From CAWCJL01 sp963795775 (lineage in GTDB: Bacteria; Acidobacteriota; Terriglobia; Terriglobales; Acidobacteriaceae), in NCBI GenBank assembly GCA_963795775.1, contig CAWCJL010000002.1, positions 682,001-746,000 on the forward strand: a DNA stretch of 64,000 bases, given 5' to 3'. The notes under the pieces were generated by a model. The model was not told the DNA's origin. It did no database searches and saw only the letters and a list, made by a program, of their open reading frames with translations. Of this stretch, positions 19,588-27,625 are shown piece after piece. A program made the position numbers and the translations under genes. How positions within the stretch are numbered: position 1 is the stretch's first letter; the number at the start of each line of letters is the position of its first letter.

Positions 19588-21635
19588 CCCAGCATCTCCA
19601 GTAATCCCGCTTCGTCCAGCACCGGCACCTTCAGCTCCCGCGCCTTCTCCAGTTTCGACCCGGCCTCTTCGCCCGCCACTACGTAGCTGGTCTTCTTGCT
19701 CACCGAGCCGGAAACCCGGCCGCCTGCCTGTTCGATGCGCTCCTTCGCCTCTTCGCGCGTCAGCGTGGGCAGTGTCCCGGTCAGCACGAAGGCCTTGCCC
19801 TCAAGCAGCGACGACTGCTTCCGCCGCTCCGCCGTAAACTGCAGCCCCGCTGCGCGCAGCCGTTCCACCAGCTCGCGGTTGCGCGCCTCGGTAAAGAATT
19901 CGGCAATCGCTTCCGCCACGCGCGGCCCCACCTCGTGTACCCGCTCCAGCTCTTCGCGCGATGCCTCCATCAACGCGTCCATCGATCCGAAAGCGTCCGC
20001 CAGCAGTTGCGCCGTGCGCTCGCCCACAAAGCGAATGCCGAGCCCGTACAGCACGCGGCTCAATGGCGCGGACTTCGATTGCTCAATCTCTTTCAGCAGC
20101 GCCTCGGCCGTCTTCTTCCCAATGCGCTCCAGCCCGAGCAGTTGTTCCTCGGTCAGCGCGTACAGGTCCGCAATGCTGCGCACCAACCCGCGCTGCAGAA
20201 GCTGCGTCACCACCGCTTCGCCCAGCCCCTCGATCTTCATCACACCGCGCGCGGCAAAGTGCAACAGCTCTTCACGAATACGCGCCGGGCAGTCTGCATT
20301 CACGCAGCGGTAATCTGCCTCGCCCGGCGTGCGCACAATGGCGCTGCCGCACACCGGGCAGTGCTCGGGAAAGTGGAACTCGCGGTCGCCGCGCGGATGC
20401 TCCGCGTCCTGCACCACCTCCACCACTTTGGGGATCACGTCCCCGCCACGCTCCACCCGCACGAAGTCGCCGATCCGTACGCCCAGTCGCTCGATCTCAT
20501 CTGCGTTGTGCAGCGTTGCCCGGGTGACGGTGATGCCGCCGATGTTCACCGGGCTCAGCACCGCCACCGGCGTCAGCTTGCCGGTGCGCCCCACCTGCGT
20601 GGCAATGTCCTCGAGCCGCGTCACTCCGCCGCGCGCCGTAAATTTGTACGCCACCGCCCAGCGCGGCGCCTTGCCGGTAAAGCCGAGCCGCTTGTGCAGC
20701 GCCGTGTCGTTGACCTTGATCACCACACCGTCAATCTCGTACCCCAGATCGGCGCGGCGCTCCTCTGCGCGCTCAATGAACCGCAGCACCTCATCCAGCG
20801 TGCGGAATGCCTCGCGGTGCGGATTCACCCGGAAGCCCGCTGCCGTCAGCGCGTCCAGCGTTTCCACCTGCGTTGCAAATGCGCTCTCGCCCACCGCGCC
20901 CTCCGCAAGCTGCAGCGCGAAGTAAGCGTAGAAGTCCAGCTTGCGCTGCGCCACGATGTTCGGCTCGAGCGTGCGGATGGTGCCCGCCGCCGCATTGCGC
21001 GGATTCGCCGCGGGTGCCTGCCCGGCGGCTTCGCGTTCCGCATTCAGTTTCACAAACGCCGTCACCGGCATCACGACTTCGCCTCGCACCTCGAAGCGCT
21101 CCGGCAGCCCGGCTTTCCGGCGCCGCTCCGCCGAGACCGACAACGGCACCGAGCGGATGGTGCGCACATTCGTGGTCACGTCCTCACCCACCGTGCCGTC
21201 GCCGCGCGTGATGGCGCGCTCCAGAACCGCCGCTTTTCCTGGCCCCGGTCCGTAATGCAACGCGAGCGAGAAGCCATCCAACTTCAGCTCGCACACGTAG
21301 GTGATCTCCGCGCCTTCCCCGGCCAACCCGCGCGCCCGGCGATCCCATTCCGCCAGATCTTCCGCGCTGTTCACGTTTTCCAGCGAAAGCATCGGCCGGG
21401 AGTGTTCGACCTTAGCAAAACCCTCTTTCGGCTTACCGCCCACGCGCTGCGTAGGCGAATCCGGCGTGATCCACTCCGGGTGCTCGGATTCCGCGTGCTT
21501 CAGCTCGCGCATCAGCGCATCGAACTCCGCGTCCGTCAGCTCCGGCGCGTCGAGCACGTAGTACAGGTACTCATGGTGGCGTATCTGGTCGCGCAGCGCT
21601 TCCAGCGATTCCGCATTCCTGCTTGGCTTGGGCAT
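19584..21635 (-). CDS. ligA: NAD-dependent DNA ligase
   Basis: A 683-residue ligase sealing nicks during replication and repair. Domains in order: Ia region (HHEYLYYVLD), adenylation domain with catalytic Lys118 in CELKLDGFS, OB fold, four-cysteine zinc finger (CPVC...CVNADC, about 410-430), helix-hairpin-helix repeats, and a C-terminal BRCT (LEGKAFVLTGTL, about 605-683). Length is normal. There is no Shine-Dalgarno sequence; a TATAAT box lies 8 nt before the ATG, which suggests a leaderless mRNA. The gene below overlaps its stop codon. Confidence 0.97.
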   Translation of the reverse strand: MPKPSRNAESLEALRDQIRHHEYLYYVLDAPELTDAEFDALMRELKHAESEHPEWITPDSPTQRVGGKPKEGFAKVEHSRPMLSLENVNSAEDLAEWDRRARGLAGEGAEITYVCELKLDGFSLALHYGPGPGKAAVLERAITRGDGTVGEDVTTNVRTIRSVPLSVSAERRRKAGLPERFEVRGEVVMPVTAFVKLNAEREAAGQAPAANPRNAAAGTIRTLEPNIVAQRKLDFYAYFALQLAEGAVGESAFATQVETLDALTAAGFRVNPHREAFRTLDEVLRFIERAEERRADLGYEIDGVVIKVNDTALHKRLGFTGKAPRWAVAYKFTARGGVTRLEDIATQVGRTGKLTPVAVLSPVNIGGITVTRATLHNADEIERLGVRIGDFVRVERGGDVIPKVVEVVQDAEHPRGDREFHFPEHCPVCGSAIVRTPGEADYRCVNADCPARIREELLHFAARGVMKIEGLGEAVVTQLLQRGLVRSIADLYALTEEQLLGLERIGKKTAEALLKEIEQSKSAPLSRVLYGLGIRFVGERTAQLLADAFGSMDALMEASREELERVHEVGPRVAEAIAEFFTEARNRELVERLRAAGLQFTAERRKQSSLLEGKAFVLTGTLPTLTREEAKERIEQAGGRVSGSVSKKTSYVVAGEEAGSKLEKARELKVPVLDEAGLLEMLG

Positions 21636-21643
21636 CGTGTCGA

Positions 21644-21649
21644 ATTATA
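21644..21649 (-). promoter_or_regulatory. -10 box of ligA, probable leaderless start
   Basis: A perfect TATAAT on the minus strand ends 8 nt before the ligA ATG, and no ribosome binding site lies between. Transcription would begin at or within a few bases of the start codon. No good -35 hexamer is visible at the usual distance. Confidence 0.5.
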
Positions 21650-21716
21650 GAAAGTCCGCCCACGAACGTTGCAGACCGGGCCGAAACGGTATGCTACTTT
21701 CTACGCAGGAGGGCCC

Positions 21717-22031
21717 ATGATCGAGCGGATGCCGGCCCATTCTCTGGCTGAGTTCCAAAGCAACGGTGAGAAGCTGGCCGGCGAAATCAAGCGCTCCCAT
21801 CAGCCGCTCGTCCTAACGGTGGATGGCCAGGCGGAACTTGTTGTGCAGGATGCTGCGAGCTACGCTCGCATGCTGGCCCAAATCGACGAGCTGGCAGTAT
21901 TAAAGGCGATTCAGGCCGGGGAGGAAGATATCAAGGCTGGCCGCGTTCGTCCTGCGCGCGAGGCGCTCGCCGAGATGGGGGCGCGGTTTGGATTTTCCTC
22001 GATCTGGAGCAGCGCAGAGTGTTCGTCGTAA
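21717..22031 (+). CDS. Phd/YefM-type antitoxin with altered C-terminus
   Basis: A 104-residue protein starting at ATG 21717 behind AGGAGG. Residues 1-65 follow the Phd/YefM layout (MPAHSLAEFQSNGEKL, PLVLTVDGQAELVVQDAASY), which binds DNA and neutralises a RelE/ParE-type toxin. A normal member would end near residue 90; here the last 17 residues run out of frame through what remains of the toxin gene. It is probably a leftover of a toxin-antitoxin locus whose toxin was deleted. Confidence 0.8.
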   Translation: MIERMPAHSLAEFQSNGEKLAGEIKRSHQPLVLTVDGQAELVVQDAASYARMLAQIDELAVLKAIQAGEEDIKAGRVRPAREALAEMGARFGFSSIWSSAECSS

Positions 22032-22072
22032 GCGTCCTGCACGGCTCACGGGAACTGCGGTCTCTTCCCTAG
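21989..22072 (+). pseudogene. C-terminal remnant of RelE/ParE-type toxin
   Basis: In the frame +1 to the antitoxin end, this stretch encodes the typical end of RelE/ParE toxins (VFVVSVLHGSRELRSLP, then stop at 22070-22072). Only about 27 codons remain; the rest of a toxin of about 90-100 residues is missing, consistent with a deletion that fused antitoxin and toxin tail. The next gene starts one base after the stop codon. Confidence 0.55.
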
Positions 22073-23128
22073 ATGGAACCCGTCACCCATTTTCTGACCG
22101 GCGCCTGTCTCGGCCGCGCCGGCTTCAACCGCAAGACCGCCTACGCCACGCTGGCCATGACGCTGGCCGCGGAAGCGCCCGACCTCGATGTCCTGTGGAG
22201 CCTGCGCGGTCCGGTCGCCGGGTTCGAACACCACCGCGGCATCACCCACACCCTTGTCGGCGCGCCCTGCATTGCGCTCGTCGTCACGGGAGCGGTCTGG
22301 CTGCTGCACCGTTTCCGACGCAAGCCGCCCGCCCTTGGTCCCCGCTGGCTCCTGGTCTGGTGCTTCGCGCTCGTCGCGGCGCTTAGTCACATCCTGCTGG
22401 ACTACACCAACAATTACGGCGTCCGCCCCTTCTTTCCTTTCAATCCGCGCTGGTACTCGGGCGACTTTGTCTTCATCTTTGACCCCATTCTCTTCGCTAT
22501 CCTCCTGCTGGGGCTAATCATCCCGGGCATCTTCGGCTGGGTAGACCGCGAAGTGTCGCGCCGCCGCACCATGTTTCGTGGCCGCGGCTTCGCCATCGCC
22601 GCTCTCGCGGGCGTGGCCGTGCTGTACGGGGTGCGTATTTCCGAGCACGCGCGTGCGCTCCAGCTCATCGGCCAAACCGCCTTCGGTCCCGAGACCACTA
22701 TCCGCACCGCCGCCGAGCCGAATCCGGTAAGCCCGTTTCACTGGGACGCTATCGTGGAGACCTCCAGCTATTACCAGCTCGGTGACGTTCAGACCCGCCA
22801 GGACAGCATCGATACGGACGCCACCCGGCGTTTCTACAAGGCTCCCGTTACCCCCGCCGTAGCCGCAGCCAAGCAGTCCTGGCTCGGTCGCGTCTACCTC
22901 GGCTGGTCGCAGTTTCCGCTGGTCGAAGACATCGGCCGCAATACGCCTCCCGACGCTGATACCGCCACATCTGCCCCGCTGGAGCAGGTGGACTTCCACG
23001 ACCTGCGCTTCGGCTATTCCGGACTGCTGCGCAATCGCGGTGATCGCGCTCCCCTCTCGGGCACTGTCTATGTCGCGCCCAATGGCCAGATCGAAGCCAT
23101 GTACATGAACGGCAAGCCGCAGCCTTAG
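22073..23128 (+). CDS. YdjM-like membrane-bound metal-dependent hydrolase (DUF457)
   Basis: A 351-residue inner-membrane protein. The N-terminus has the conserved metal-site pattern of the family: THFLTGACLGRAGF, EAPDLDVLW and HHRGITHTL, then SHILLDYTNNYG. About four hydrophobic segments follow within the first 200 residues; the last 140 residues are soluble and without a recognised fold. The family includes the LexA-regulated YdjM; substrates are unknown. The ATG at 22073 directly follows the toxin remnant. Confidence 0.85.
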   Translation: MEPVTHFLTGACLGRAGFNRKTAYATLAMTLAAEAPDLDVLWSLRGPVAGFEHHRGITHTLVGAPCIALVVTGAVWLLHRFRRKPPALGPRWLLVWCFALVAALSHILLDYTNNYGVRPFFPFNPRWYSGDFVFIFDPILFAILLLGLIIPGIFGWVDREVSRRRTMFRGRGFAIAALAGVAVLYGVRISEHARALQLIGQTAFGPETTIRTAAEPNPVSPFHWDAIVETSSYYQLGDVQTRQDSIDTDATRRFYKAPVTPAVAAAKQSWLGRVYLGWSQFPLVEDIGRNTPPDADTATSAPLEQVDFHDLRFGYSGLLRNRGDRAPLSGTVYVAPNGQIEAMYMNGKPQP

Positions 23129-23254
23129 GCGCCTCCGGGCTGGTTCCTGGCGCGTTTGTGACTGCATCAAAACCGTTTCCTGCGCCGTGAACAGGCGCTC
23201 AGGTTAGAATGTTGTTTCGGGTAGGCTTCCGCCTCCCTCTCTACGGAGGTGACA

Positions 23255-23794
23255 ATGGCTGCGTTCGTTCTGATCTTGCTGGCGGTGCTGACCCGCGTCC
23301 TGCCCCATGCGGGCTGGTTTAACTTCACCGCGGTCGGCGGCGCCCTTCTCTTCTTCGGCGCGCGCCGTCCCGGAAAACAGGCGCTCTGGGCCCTGCTTCC
23401 CCTGGCCGCGACTGACTACTACCTCACCGTCTTCGCCTACGGATACCCATTCCACCTCGCCGACTACTTGGTGACGTGGAGCTGGTACGCCGCGGTCCTG
23501 GTGCTCGGTTCGCTCCTGCTCAAGCAGCGCGCCTCGGCGGGTCGCGTCATCGGCGGCTCCCTGCTGGCCTCCACCTCGTTCTTCGCAGTCAGCAATTTCG
23601 TGGTCTGGAGCGGATCTGCAATGTACGCCCACTCCCTGGCCGGCCTCGGCACCTGCTACCTCGCAGCGCTGCCCTTCTATCGCAATGATCTGGTATCCAC
23701 CCTGCTGGTGACCGGCTGCGCCTTTGGCCTGCCCGCGCTCCTGCAGCGCTGGGCGGCGGCACACGCCACGGCGGAACACCGCTCCATCGCCTAA
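23255..23794 (+). CDS. DUF6580-type integral membrane protein
   Basis: A 179-residue protein with about five hydrophobic segments (for example LILLAVLTRVLPHAGWFNF and a second near ALWALLPLAATDYYL). The N-terminal RxLPH...NFTAVGG pattern is typical of DUF6580, a family that resembles substrate-binding components of ECF transporters; no partner ATPase is near. The ATG at 23255 is chosen, 5 nt after GGAGG, over a GTG two codons earlier. A strong hairpin terminator follows. Confidence 0.8.
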   Translation: MAAFVLILLAVLTRVLPHAGWFNFTAVGGALLFFGARRPGKQALWALLPLAATDYYLTVFAYGYPFHLADYLVTWSWYAAVLVLGSLLLKQRASAGRVIGGSLLASTSFFAVSNFVVWSGSAMYAHSLAGLGTCYLAALPFYRNDLVSTLLVTGCAFGLPALLQRWAAAHATAEHRSIA

Positions 23795-23814
23795 GCCTTC
23801 CAAACACCCGGACA

Positions 23815-23848
23815 GCAAAAAGCGGAGCCCATCGGCTCCGCTTTTTGC
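23815..23848. terminator. Bidirectional intrinsic terminator
   Basis: A perfect 15-bp stem (left arm 23815-23829, right arm 23834-23848) with a 4-nt loop, GC-rich core (GCGGAGCC) and runs of A on the left and T on the right. It lies between two convergent genes and can serve both. Confidence 0.9.
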
Positions 23849-23850
23849 GT

Positions 23851-24501
23851 CTACAGCGATGCTTCCGGCAGTTCCCCGTCATCCCGCCCTCGGCTACGGA
23901 ACTTCCGTACTCCCCAGAACGCCAGCAGCCCCAGCAGGATGCACAGCACCACCAGCGTGGCCCCCAGGTGCTGTTTGAAGAGTTCTTCCCCCATTTGCAC
24001 AATGCGCGGACCATAGATGGCCGTCAGCGCGGCTTCCACCCCGAAACGCACCAGCCGCCCCACAAACACCGCGAGCATAAAGCTGGCTACCCGCATTTCA
24101 AACACCCCGGCGGCAAAGGCGAAAGCCTTCCACGGAGTCGGGGGCGGCAGCATGGACGGCACCGCCATGGCCAGGAACTCCTGCTTTTCAAAGCGCGCCA
24201 TCATCTGCTCGTAACGCGCCCGGTCCACCCGCCGCAGCAGGAAAAGCTCCCCGCCGGCGCGCCCCAGAAGAAAGGGAATCAACCCGCCCACAGCCGAACC
24301 CGCCGCCGCCAGCAATACGTAAAGCGCGGCATGCCGGCGGTCGTTCCACACATACGTCGTGATGATCAGGTCCATCGGCACCGGAAGCGTGCCGGAATCC
24401 ACAAAGCCCACCAGCGCCGCCCCCCAGATGCCCAGCGGTGTCAGGGCGCCGATCACGAACGCCTTGTACTTCACCAGCAGCTTGGCCAGGAATGCCTTCA
24501 C
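23851..24501 (-). CDS. VTT-domain (YqaA/DedA-like) membrane protein
   Basis: A 216-residue inner-membrane protein of the SNARE-associated/VTT group, which moves or flips lipids. Visible signatures are GFVDSGTLPVPMDLII, GGLIPFLLGRAGGE and the re-entrant VPSMLPPPTPWKAFAFAAGV, with hydrophobic segments before and after. The GTG start at 24501 overlaps the stop of the upstream molybdopterin-type gene by 4 nt (GTGA) behind AGGAG. The C-terminus has one more membrane helix and a charged tail. Confidence 0.85.
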   Translation of the reverse strand: MKAFLAKLLVKYKAFVIGALTPLGIWGAALVGFVDSGTLPVPMDLIITTYVWNDRRHAALYVLLAAAGSAVGGLIPFLLGRAGGELFLLRRVDRARYEQMMARFEKQEFLAMAVPSMLPPPTPWKAFAFAAGVFEMRVASFMLAVFVGRLVRFGVEAALTAIYGPRIVQMGEELFKQHLGATLVVLCILLGLLAFWGVRKFRSRGRDDGELPEASL

Positions 24502-25016
24502 GGCTGCTCCTGCCTGCTTGCGGGTGTCGTTGCCGATAGAGCGTGTACCGCGCCTCCTCCGGCCAGAAGCGCCAGCGCATGCGGGATGAGGGGGAGCACT
24601 GCCCGCAGCGACGTAGCCGCCCCCTGCGGACTGCCCGGCAGCGTCAGGATGAGGCTCCGGCCTCGCGTACCCGCCACCCCGCGACTCAAATACGCCAGCG
24701 GCGTTTCCTGGCTGCCGGCGCTGCGCATGCATTCGCCAAAGCCGGGCAGCAGGCGCTCGCAGACCGCCATCGCCGCCTCCGGGGTTACATCCCGCGGCGC
24801 CAGCCCGGTCCCACCAGTGGTCACCACCAGATCTGCCCGCCCGGCCTGCGCCCGCAGCATTGCTTCAATCTCAGGCTGTTCATCCCGCACCAGCAACGTA
24901 TCCGCCACCTCGAATCCGGCTTCCGCCAGCAGCCGGGCCACTGCCGGCCCGGAAAGGTCCTCCTGCGCGCCGGCGCTGCGCGAATCGCTTACGGTAATCA
25001 CCACTGCCCGGGCCAT
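24498..25016 (-). CDS. MogA/MoaB-family molybdenum cofactor protein
   Basis: A 172-residue protein of the MoCF-binding family, which adenylates molybdopterin (MogA) or carries a related role (MoaB). Signatures: VITVSDSRSAG near residue 6, VVTTGGTGLAPRDVTPEA near 70 and ILTLPGSPQGA near 125. The start codon at 25016 is 6 nt behind a TACAAT box and has no Shine-Dalgarno, suggesting a leaderless message. It overlaps the VTT-domain gene. The symbol is left open because MogA and MoaB cannot be separated by eye. Confidence 0.88.
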   Translation of the reverse strand: MARAVVITVSDSRSAGAQEDLSGPAVARLLAEAGFEVADTLLVRDEQPEIEAMLRAQAGRADLVVTTGGTGLAPRDVTPEAAMAVCERLLPGFGECMRSAGSQETPLAYLSRGVAGTRGRSLILTLPGSPQGAATSLRAVLPLIPHALALLAGGGAVHALSATTPASRQEQP

Positions 25017-25022
25017 CTTTCG

Positions 25023-25028
25023 ATTGTA
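25023..25028 (-). promoter_or_regulatory. -10 box of the mogA/moaB-type gene, probable leaderless start
   Basis: TACAAT on the minus strand ends 6 nt before the ATG at 25016, with no ribosome binding site between. This spacing puts the transcript start at the start codon. Confidence 0.45.
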
Positions 25029-25192
25029 CGGGTTCAGCAGTACCCGCTTCCTCCCATCCAGGCTGGCCGTCTGTCGTCCCTTGAGCAAGAAATCCCAGCG
25101 GTCTGGCCCGGAACAATGAGAGAATGGAGGTTCCCAGGCACACATCCTGGCAGGAGTCTGCGGCGAGCCCGCATCCGTCCATACGTTCACGC

Positions 25193-26296
25193 ATGCCGAC
25201 CACCGAAGTGCCAACACCGCCCAGCCAGACACCCGAGCCGCCGGTCTTCCAGCGCAAGCGGTCCCGCTACGAGGACCTGGAAGCCGATGAACTGCTCCAC
25301 CTCATCGATCGGCTTGAGGATGAGCGCTCCCGGGCGCGCCTGCGCGAAGGCATCTACGTCTCGCTGCTGGCCCATGTGGTCTTCTTCCTGCTGTGGTTCT
25401 TCGGCCCCAAGTACATCCTGCACCGGCCCACCGTGATCAGCCCGGCGGAGGTCCTGCGACAGCGGCAGAAAGACTTCACCTATCTCGATCTGCCCCCCGA
25501 CGCGCTGAAGCACCTCAAGCCCAAGAACCCGCAGGCACTTTCGGACAAGGACCGCGTCGCGCAGTCGCAACATCCCACGCTGGACCGCAAGACACTTCAG
25601 CAGCTCCAGGCCATGCGCCGCGCCGGTCCGCCAGTCCCCCAGCGGCAGGCCCCACCCGCGCCGCAGCCCGGCCAGGGTGGCGCTCCGAACCCGCCACAGC
25701 AGCAGGCCCAGGCAGCGCCAGCAGCCCCGGCTCCGCAGTCTCCCGCCCCGGCCACCCAGCCGCTGCAGACGCAGCAACAGGCCACTGAAGAGGCGCCCGC
25801 GCCCAAGCCGCAGCCCAGGAATCCCGATTTCAACACCAGCTCCTCCGCCGGGGACGCCATCCGCCAGGCAGCCCGCGCTGCCGCCCAGGGCGGTGGACAA
25901 AGCAGCGGTGATTTCGGCGCGGGCGTGGCGCCGCATCATCCCGGCCTGAACGCCGGGGTCGATATCCTCAGCGACACCCTTGGCGTGGACTTCGGCCCCT
26001 ACATGCAGCGCGTCATCGCGGCTACCTACCGCGCCTGGCTGCCCATCATCCCGGAATCCGCCCGGCCGCCGCTGCTCAAACAGGGCAAGGTCGGCATCGA
26101 GTTCAAGATCATGCCCGACGGCAGCGTCAAGCAGATGATCCTCCGCTTCCCCTCCGGCGATGTGGCGCTGGACCGCGCCGCCTGGGGCGGCATCACCGGA
26201 GCCTCCCCCTATCCTCCCCTGCCAAAGGAGTTCAAGGGCCCGTACCTCGCCCTGCGCTTCGGCTTCTACTACAACGCCAAGGATGAACTGCAATAG
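25193..26296 (+). CDS. TonB-like energy-transducer/periplasm-spanning protein
   Basis: A 367-residue protein: a charged cytoplasmic N-terminus, one membrane helix near residues 53-72 (YVSLLAHVVFFLLWFF), a long Pro/Gln/Ala-rich linker (about 130-220) and a C-terminal domain of about 110 residues (VGIEFKIMPDGSVKQMIL...ALDRAAW) with the TonB-like pattern. Such proteins pass proton-motive energy from the inner membrane to outer-membrane receptors, or act as TolA-like links; ExbB/ExbD are not in the window. Start ATG 25193 is favoured over an upstream in-frame ATG at 25124 because the N-terminus is then simple and hydrophilic. Confidence 0.75.
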   Translation: MPTTEVPTPPSQTPEPPVFQRKRSRYEDLEADELLHLIDRLEDERSRARLREGIYVSLLAHVVFFLLWFFGPKYILHRPTVISPAEVLRQRQKDFTYLDLPPDALKHLKPKNPQALSDKDRVAQSQHPTLDRKTLQQLQAMRRAGPPVPQRQAPPAPQPGQGGAPNPPQQQAQAAPAAPAPQSPAPATQPLQTQQQATEEAPAPKPQPRNPDFNTSSSAGDAIRQAARAAAQGGGQSSGDFGAGVAPHHPGLNAGVDILSDTLGVDFGPYMQRVIAATYRAWLPIIPESARPPLLKQGKVGIEFKIMPDGSVKQMILRFPSGDVALDRAAWGGITGASPYPPLPKEFKGPYLALRFGFYYNAKDELQ

Positions 26297-26358
26297 CGCG
26301 CCGTAACGGCCGTGCCGTCCTTCCGGCGACAGCACACCACCTCTTCGGTAGAGAATCC

Positions 26359-26386
26359 TGTCATTCTGAGCGGAGCGAAGAATCCA
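26359..26386 (+). repeat. Dispersed repeat, short copy
   Basis: TGTCATTCTGAGCGGAGCG followed by AAGAATCC is a short variant of the intergenic repeat found at 44 kb, 51.6 kb and 63.9 kb. It lies just after the TonB-like gene. The surrounding 190 bp hold nothing else I recognise. Confidence 0.6.
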
Positions 26387-26489
26387 TACACATGCGGGCT
26401 GAAACAGGAAAACTCGGTACCCACTCACGCTCCGCCGCCTGCCGCCGGACCGTCCCATCCATACTGAACCATCCCTAAGCCGCCCGTTC

Positions 26490-26636
26490 ATGCCCTCACG
26501 TCCCTCACACGCCACACAGTTGCGCCAAAGACAGATCGCCGGCCTTGTCCTGCTGGCCATGCTCGTGCTCGTCCTTGTCATCGCGCGCGCTCACTGGCAC
26601 GAGCTCTTTCCGCCCGGCTGGTGGCGGCTGTGGTAG
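26490..26636 (+). CDS. Small single-helix membrane protein upstream of miaA
   Basis: A 48-codon frame starting at ATG 26490: a basic N-terminus (TQLRQRQ), one strongly hydrophobic helix (GLVLLAMLVLVLVIARAH) and a Trp-rich end (ELFPPGWWRLW). It overlaps the start of miaA by 16 nt, so translation of the two is likely linked. No Shine-Dalgarno is evident before it. Function unknown; being so short it could be a chance frame, but the clean helix and the overlap support a gene. Confidence 0.5.
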   Translation: MPSRPSHATQLRQRQIAGLVLLAMLVLVLVIARAHWHELFPPGWWRLW

Positions 26637-27568
26637 CCGAGGCGCCCGTTCCCCTGCTGCCCGTCATCCTGGGGCCGACCGCCAGCGGCAAAACTGCTCT
26701 CGCCATACGCCTCGCCGAACGCTTCGGTGGGGAGATTGTCAGTTGCGATTCCGTGGCCGTCTACCGCGACTTCGAGATCGGCACCGCGAAGCCCTCGCCC
26801 GCGGAGCGCTCCCGCATCCCCCATCACCTCATCGATATCGCCTCGCCAACCGTGGCCTACACCGCAGGCGACTACAGCCGCGATGCCCGCGGCGCCATCC
26901 GTGCCATCGCCGCGCGTGGCCGGATGCCGCTTGTCACCGGCGGCAGCGGCCTCTACCTGCGTGCCCTGCTCGACGGCCTCTTTGCCGGACCCCAGCGTTC
27001 TGAGGCGTTGCGCGACCGCCTGCGCCGCTCCGCCGCACGGCAGGGCTCCGGCTGGCTCCATCGCCTGCTCGCCCGGCTTGATCCTGCGGCTGCGGCGCGC
27101 ATCCACGCCAACGACGCGCCCAAGCTCATCCGCGCGATCGAAGTCACACTGCTCGCCCGCACCCCGCTCACCGAAGCGTGGAAGGGTGGCGCATCCCCGC
27201 TCACCGGCTTTCGCATCCTGCGCATCGGGCTTGCGCCCGAGCGCCAGGCGCTTTATCGCCGCATCGACGCGCGCGCCGCCGCCATGTTCCAGACTGGATT
27301 GATCGACGAGACCGCGCGTCTGCTGATAGAGTATGGCCCGGAGCTGAAGCTTTTTGACGCGCTCGGCTATCGCCAGGCACGCGCGGTGCTCCAGGGCGAA
27401 CTCCCGGAATCCGAGGCCGTGCGGCTCGCCCAGCAGGGCCATCGCAATTTCGCGAAGCGTCAGCTCACCTGGTTCCGCCGTGAACCCTCGGTGCACTGGC
27501 TCCCCGGCTTTGGAGGGGATCCCGAAATAGAAGCTGCGGCCGCGGAGCTCATCCGGCAGCAGCACTGA
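26621..27568 (+). CDS. miaA: tRNA dimethylallyltransferase
   Basis: A 315-residue enzyme that adds a dimethylallyl group to A37 of tRNAs reading UNN codons. It carries the P-loop GPTASGKTALAIRLAE, the CDSVAVYRDFEIGTAKP block (most members have Gln at the Ala position of DSxQVY), VTGGSGLYLRALLDG, and the C-terminal LGYRQARAVL and RNFAKRQLTWFRRE. The GTG at 26621 is used; a GTG at 26630 is equally possible. It overlaps the small membrane gene. Confidence 0.95.
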   Translation: MAAVVAEAPVPLLPVILGPTASGKTALAIRLAERFGGEIVSCDSVAVYRDFEIGTAKPSPAERSRIPHHLIDIASPTVAYTAGDYSRDARGAIRAIAARGRMPLVTGGSGLYLRALLDGLFAGPQRSEALRDRLRRSAARQGSGWLHRLLARLDPAAAARIHANDAPKLIRAIEVTLLARTPLTEAWKGGASPLTGFRILRIGLAPERQALYRRIDARAAAMFQTGLIDETARLLIEYGPELKLFDALGYRQARAVLQGELPESEAVRLAQQGHRNFAKRQLTWFRREPSVHWLPGFGGDPEIEAAAAELIRQQH

Positions 27569-27625
27569 CGTATACCGGCGGCCGGCTCCGCGGGCCGTTG
27601 CGCTTTACACTGTTATTTGTCGCCG

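Noticed and set aside
19935..21650. 571-codon plus-strand open frame opposite ligA
   Set aside because: The translation is His/Arg/Leu-rich shadow sequence of a clear ligase gene on the other strand.
22210..22240. T-loop-like GGTTCGAAC at 22218 suggesting a tRNA
   Set aside because: It lies inside the YdjM-like coding region, with no acceptor or anticodon stems around it.
25187..26581. 464-codon minus-strand frame opposite the TonB-like gene
   Set aside because: Antisense of the Pro/Gln linker; no motifs and no start signal.
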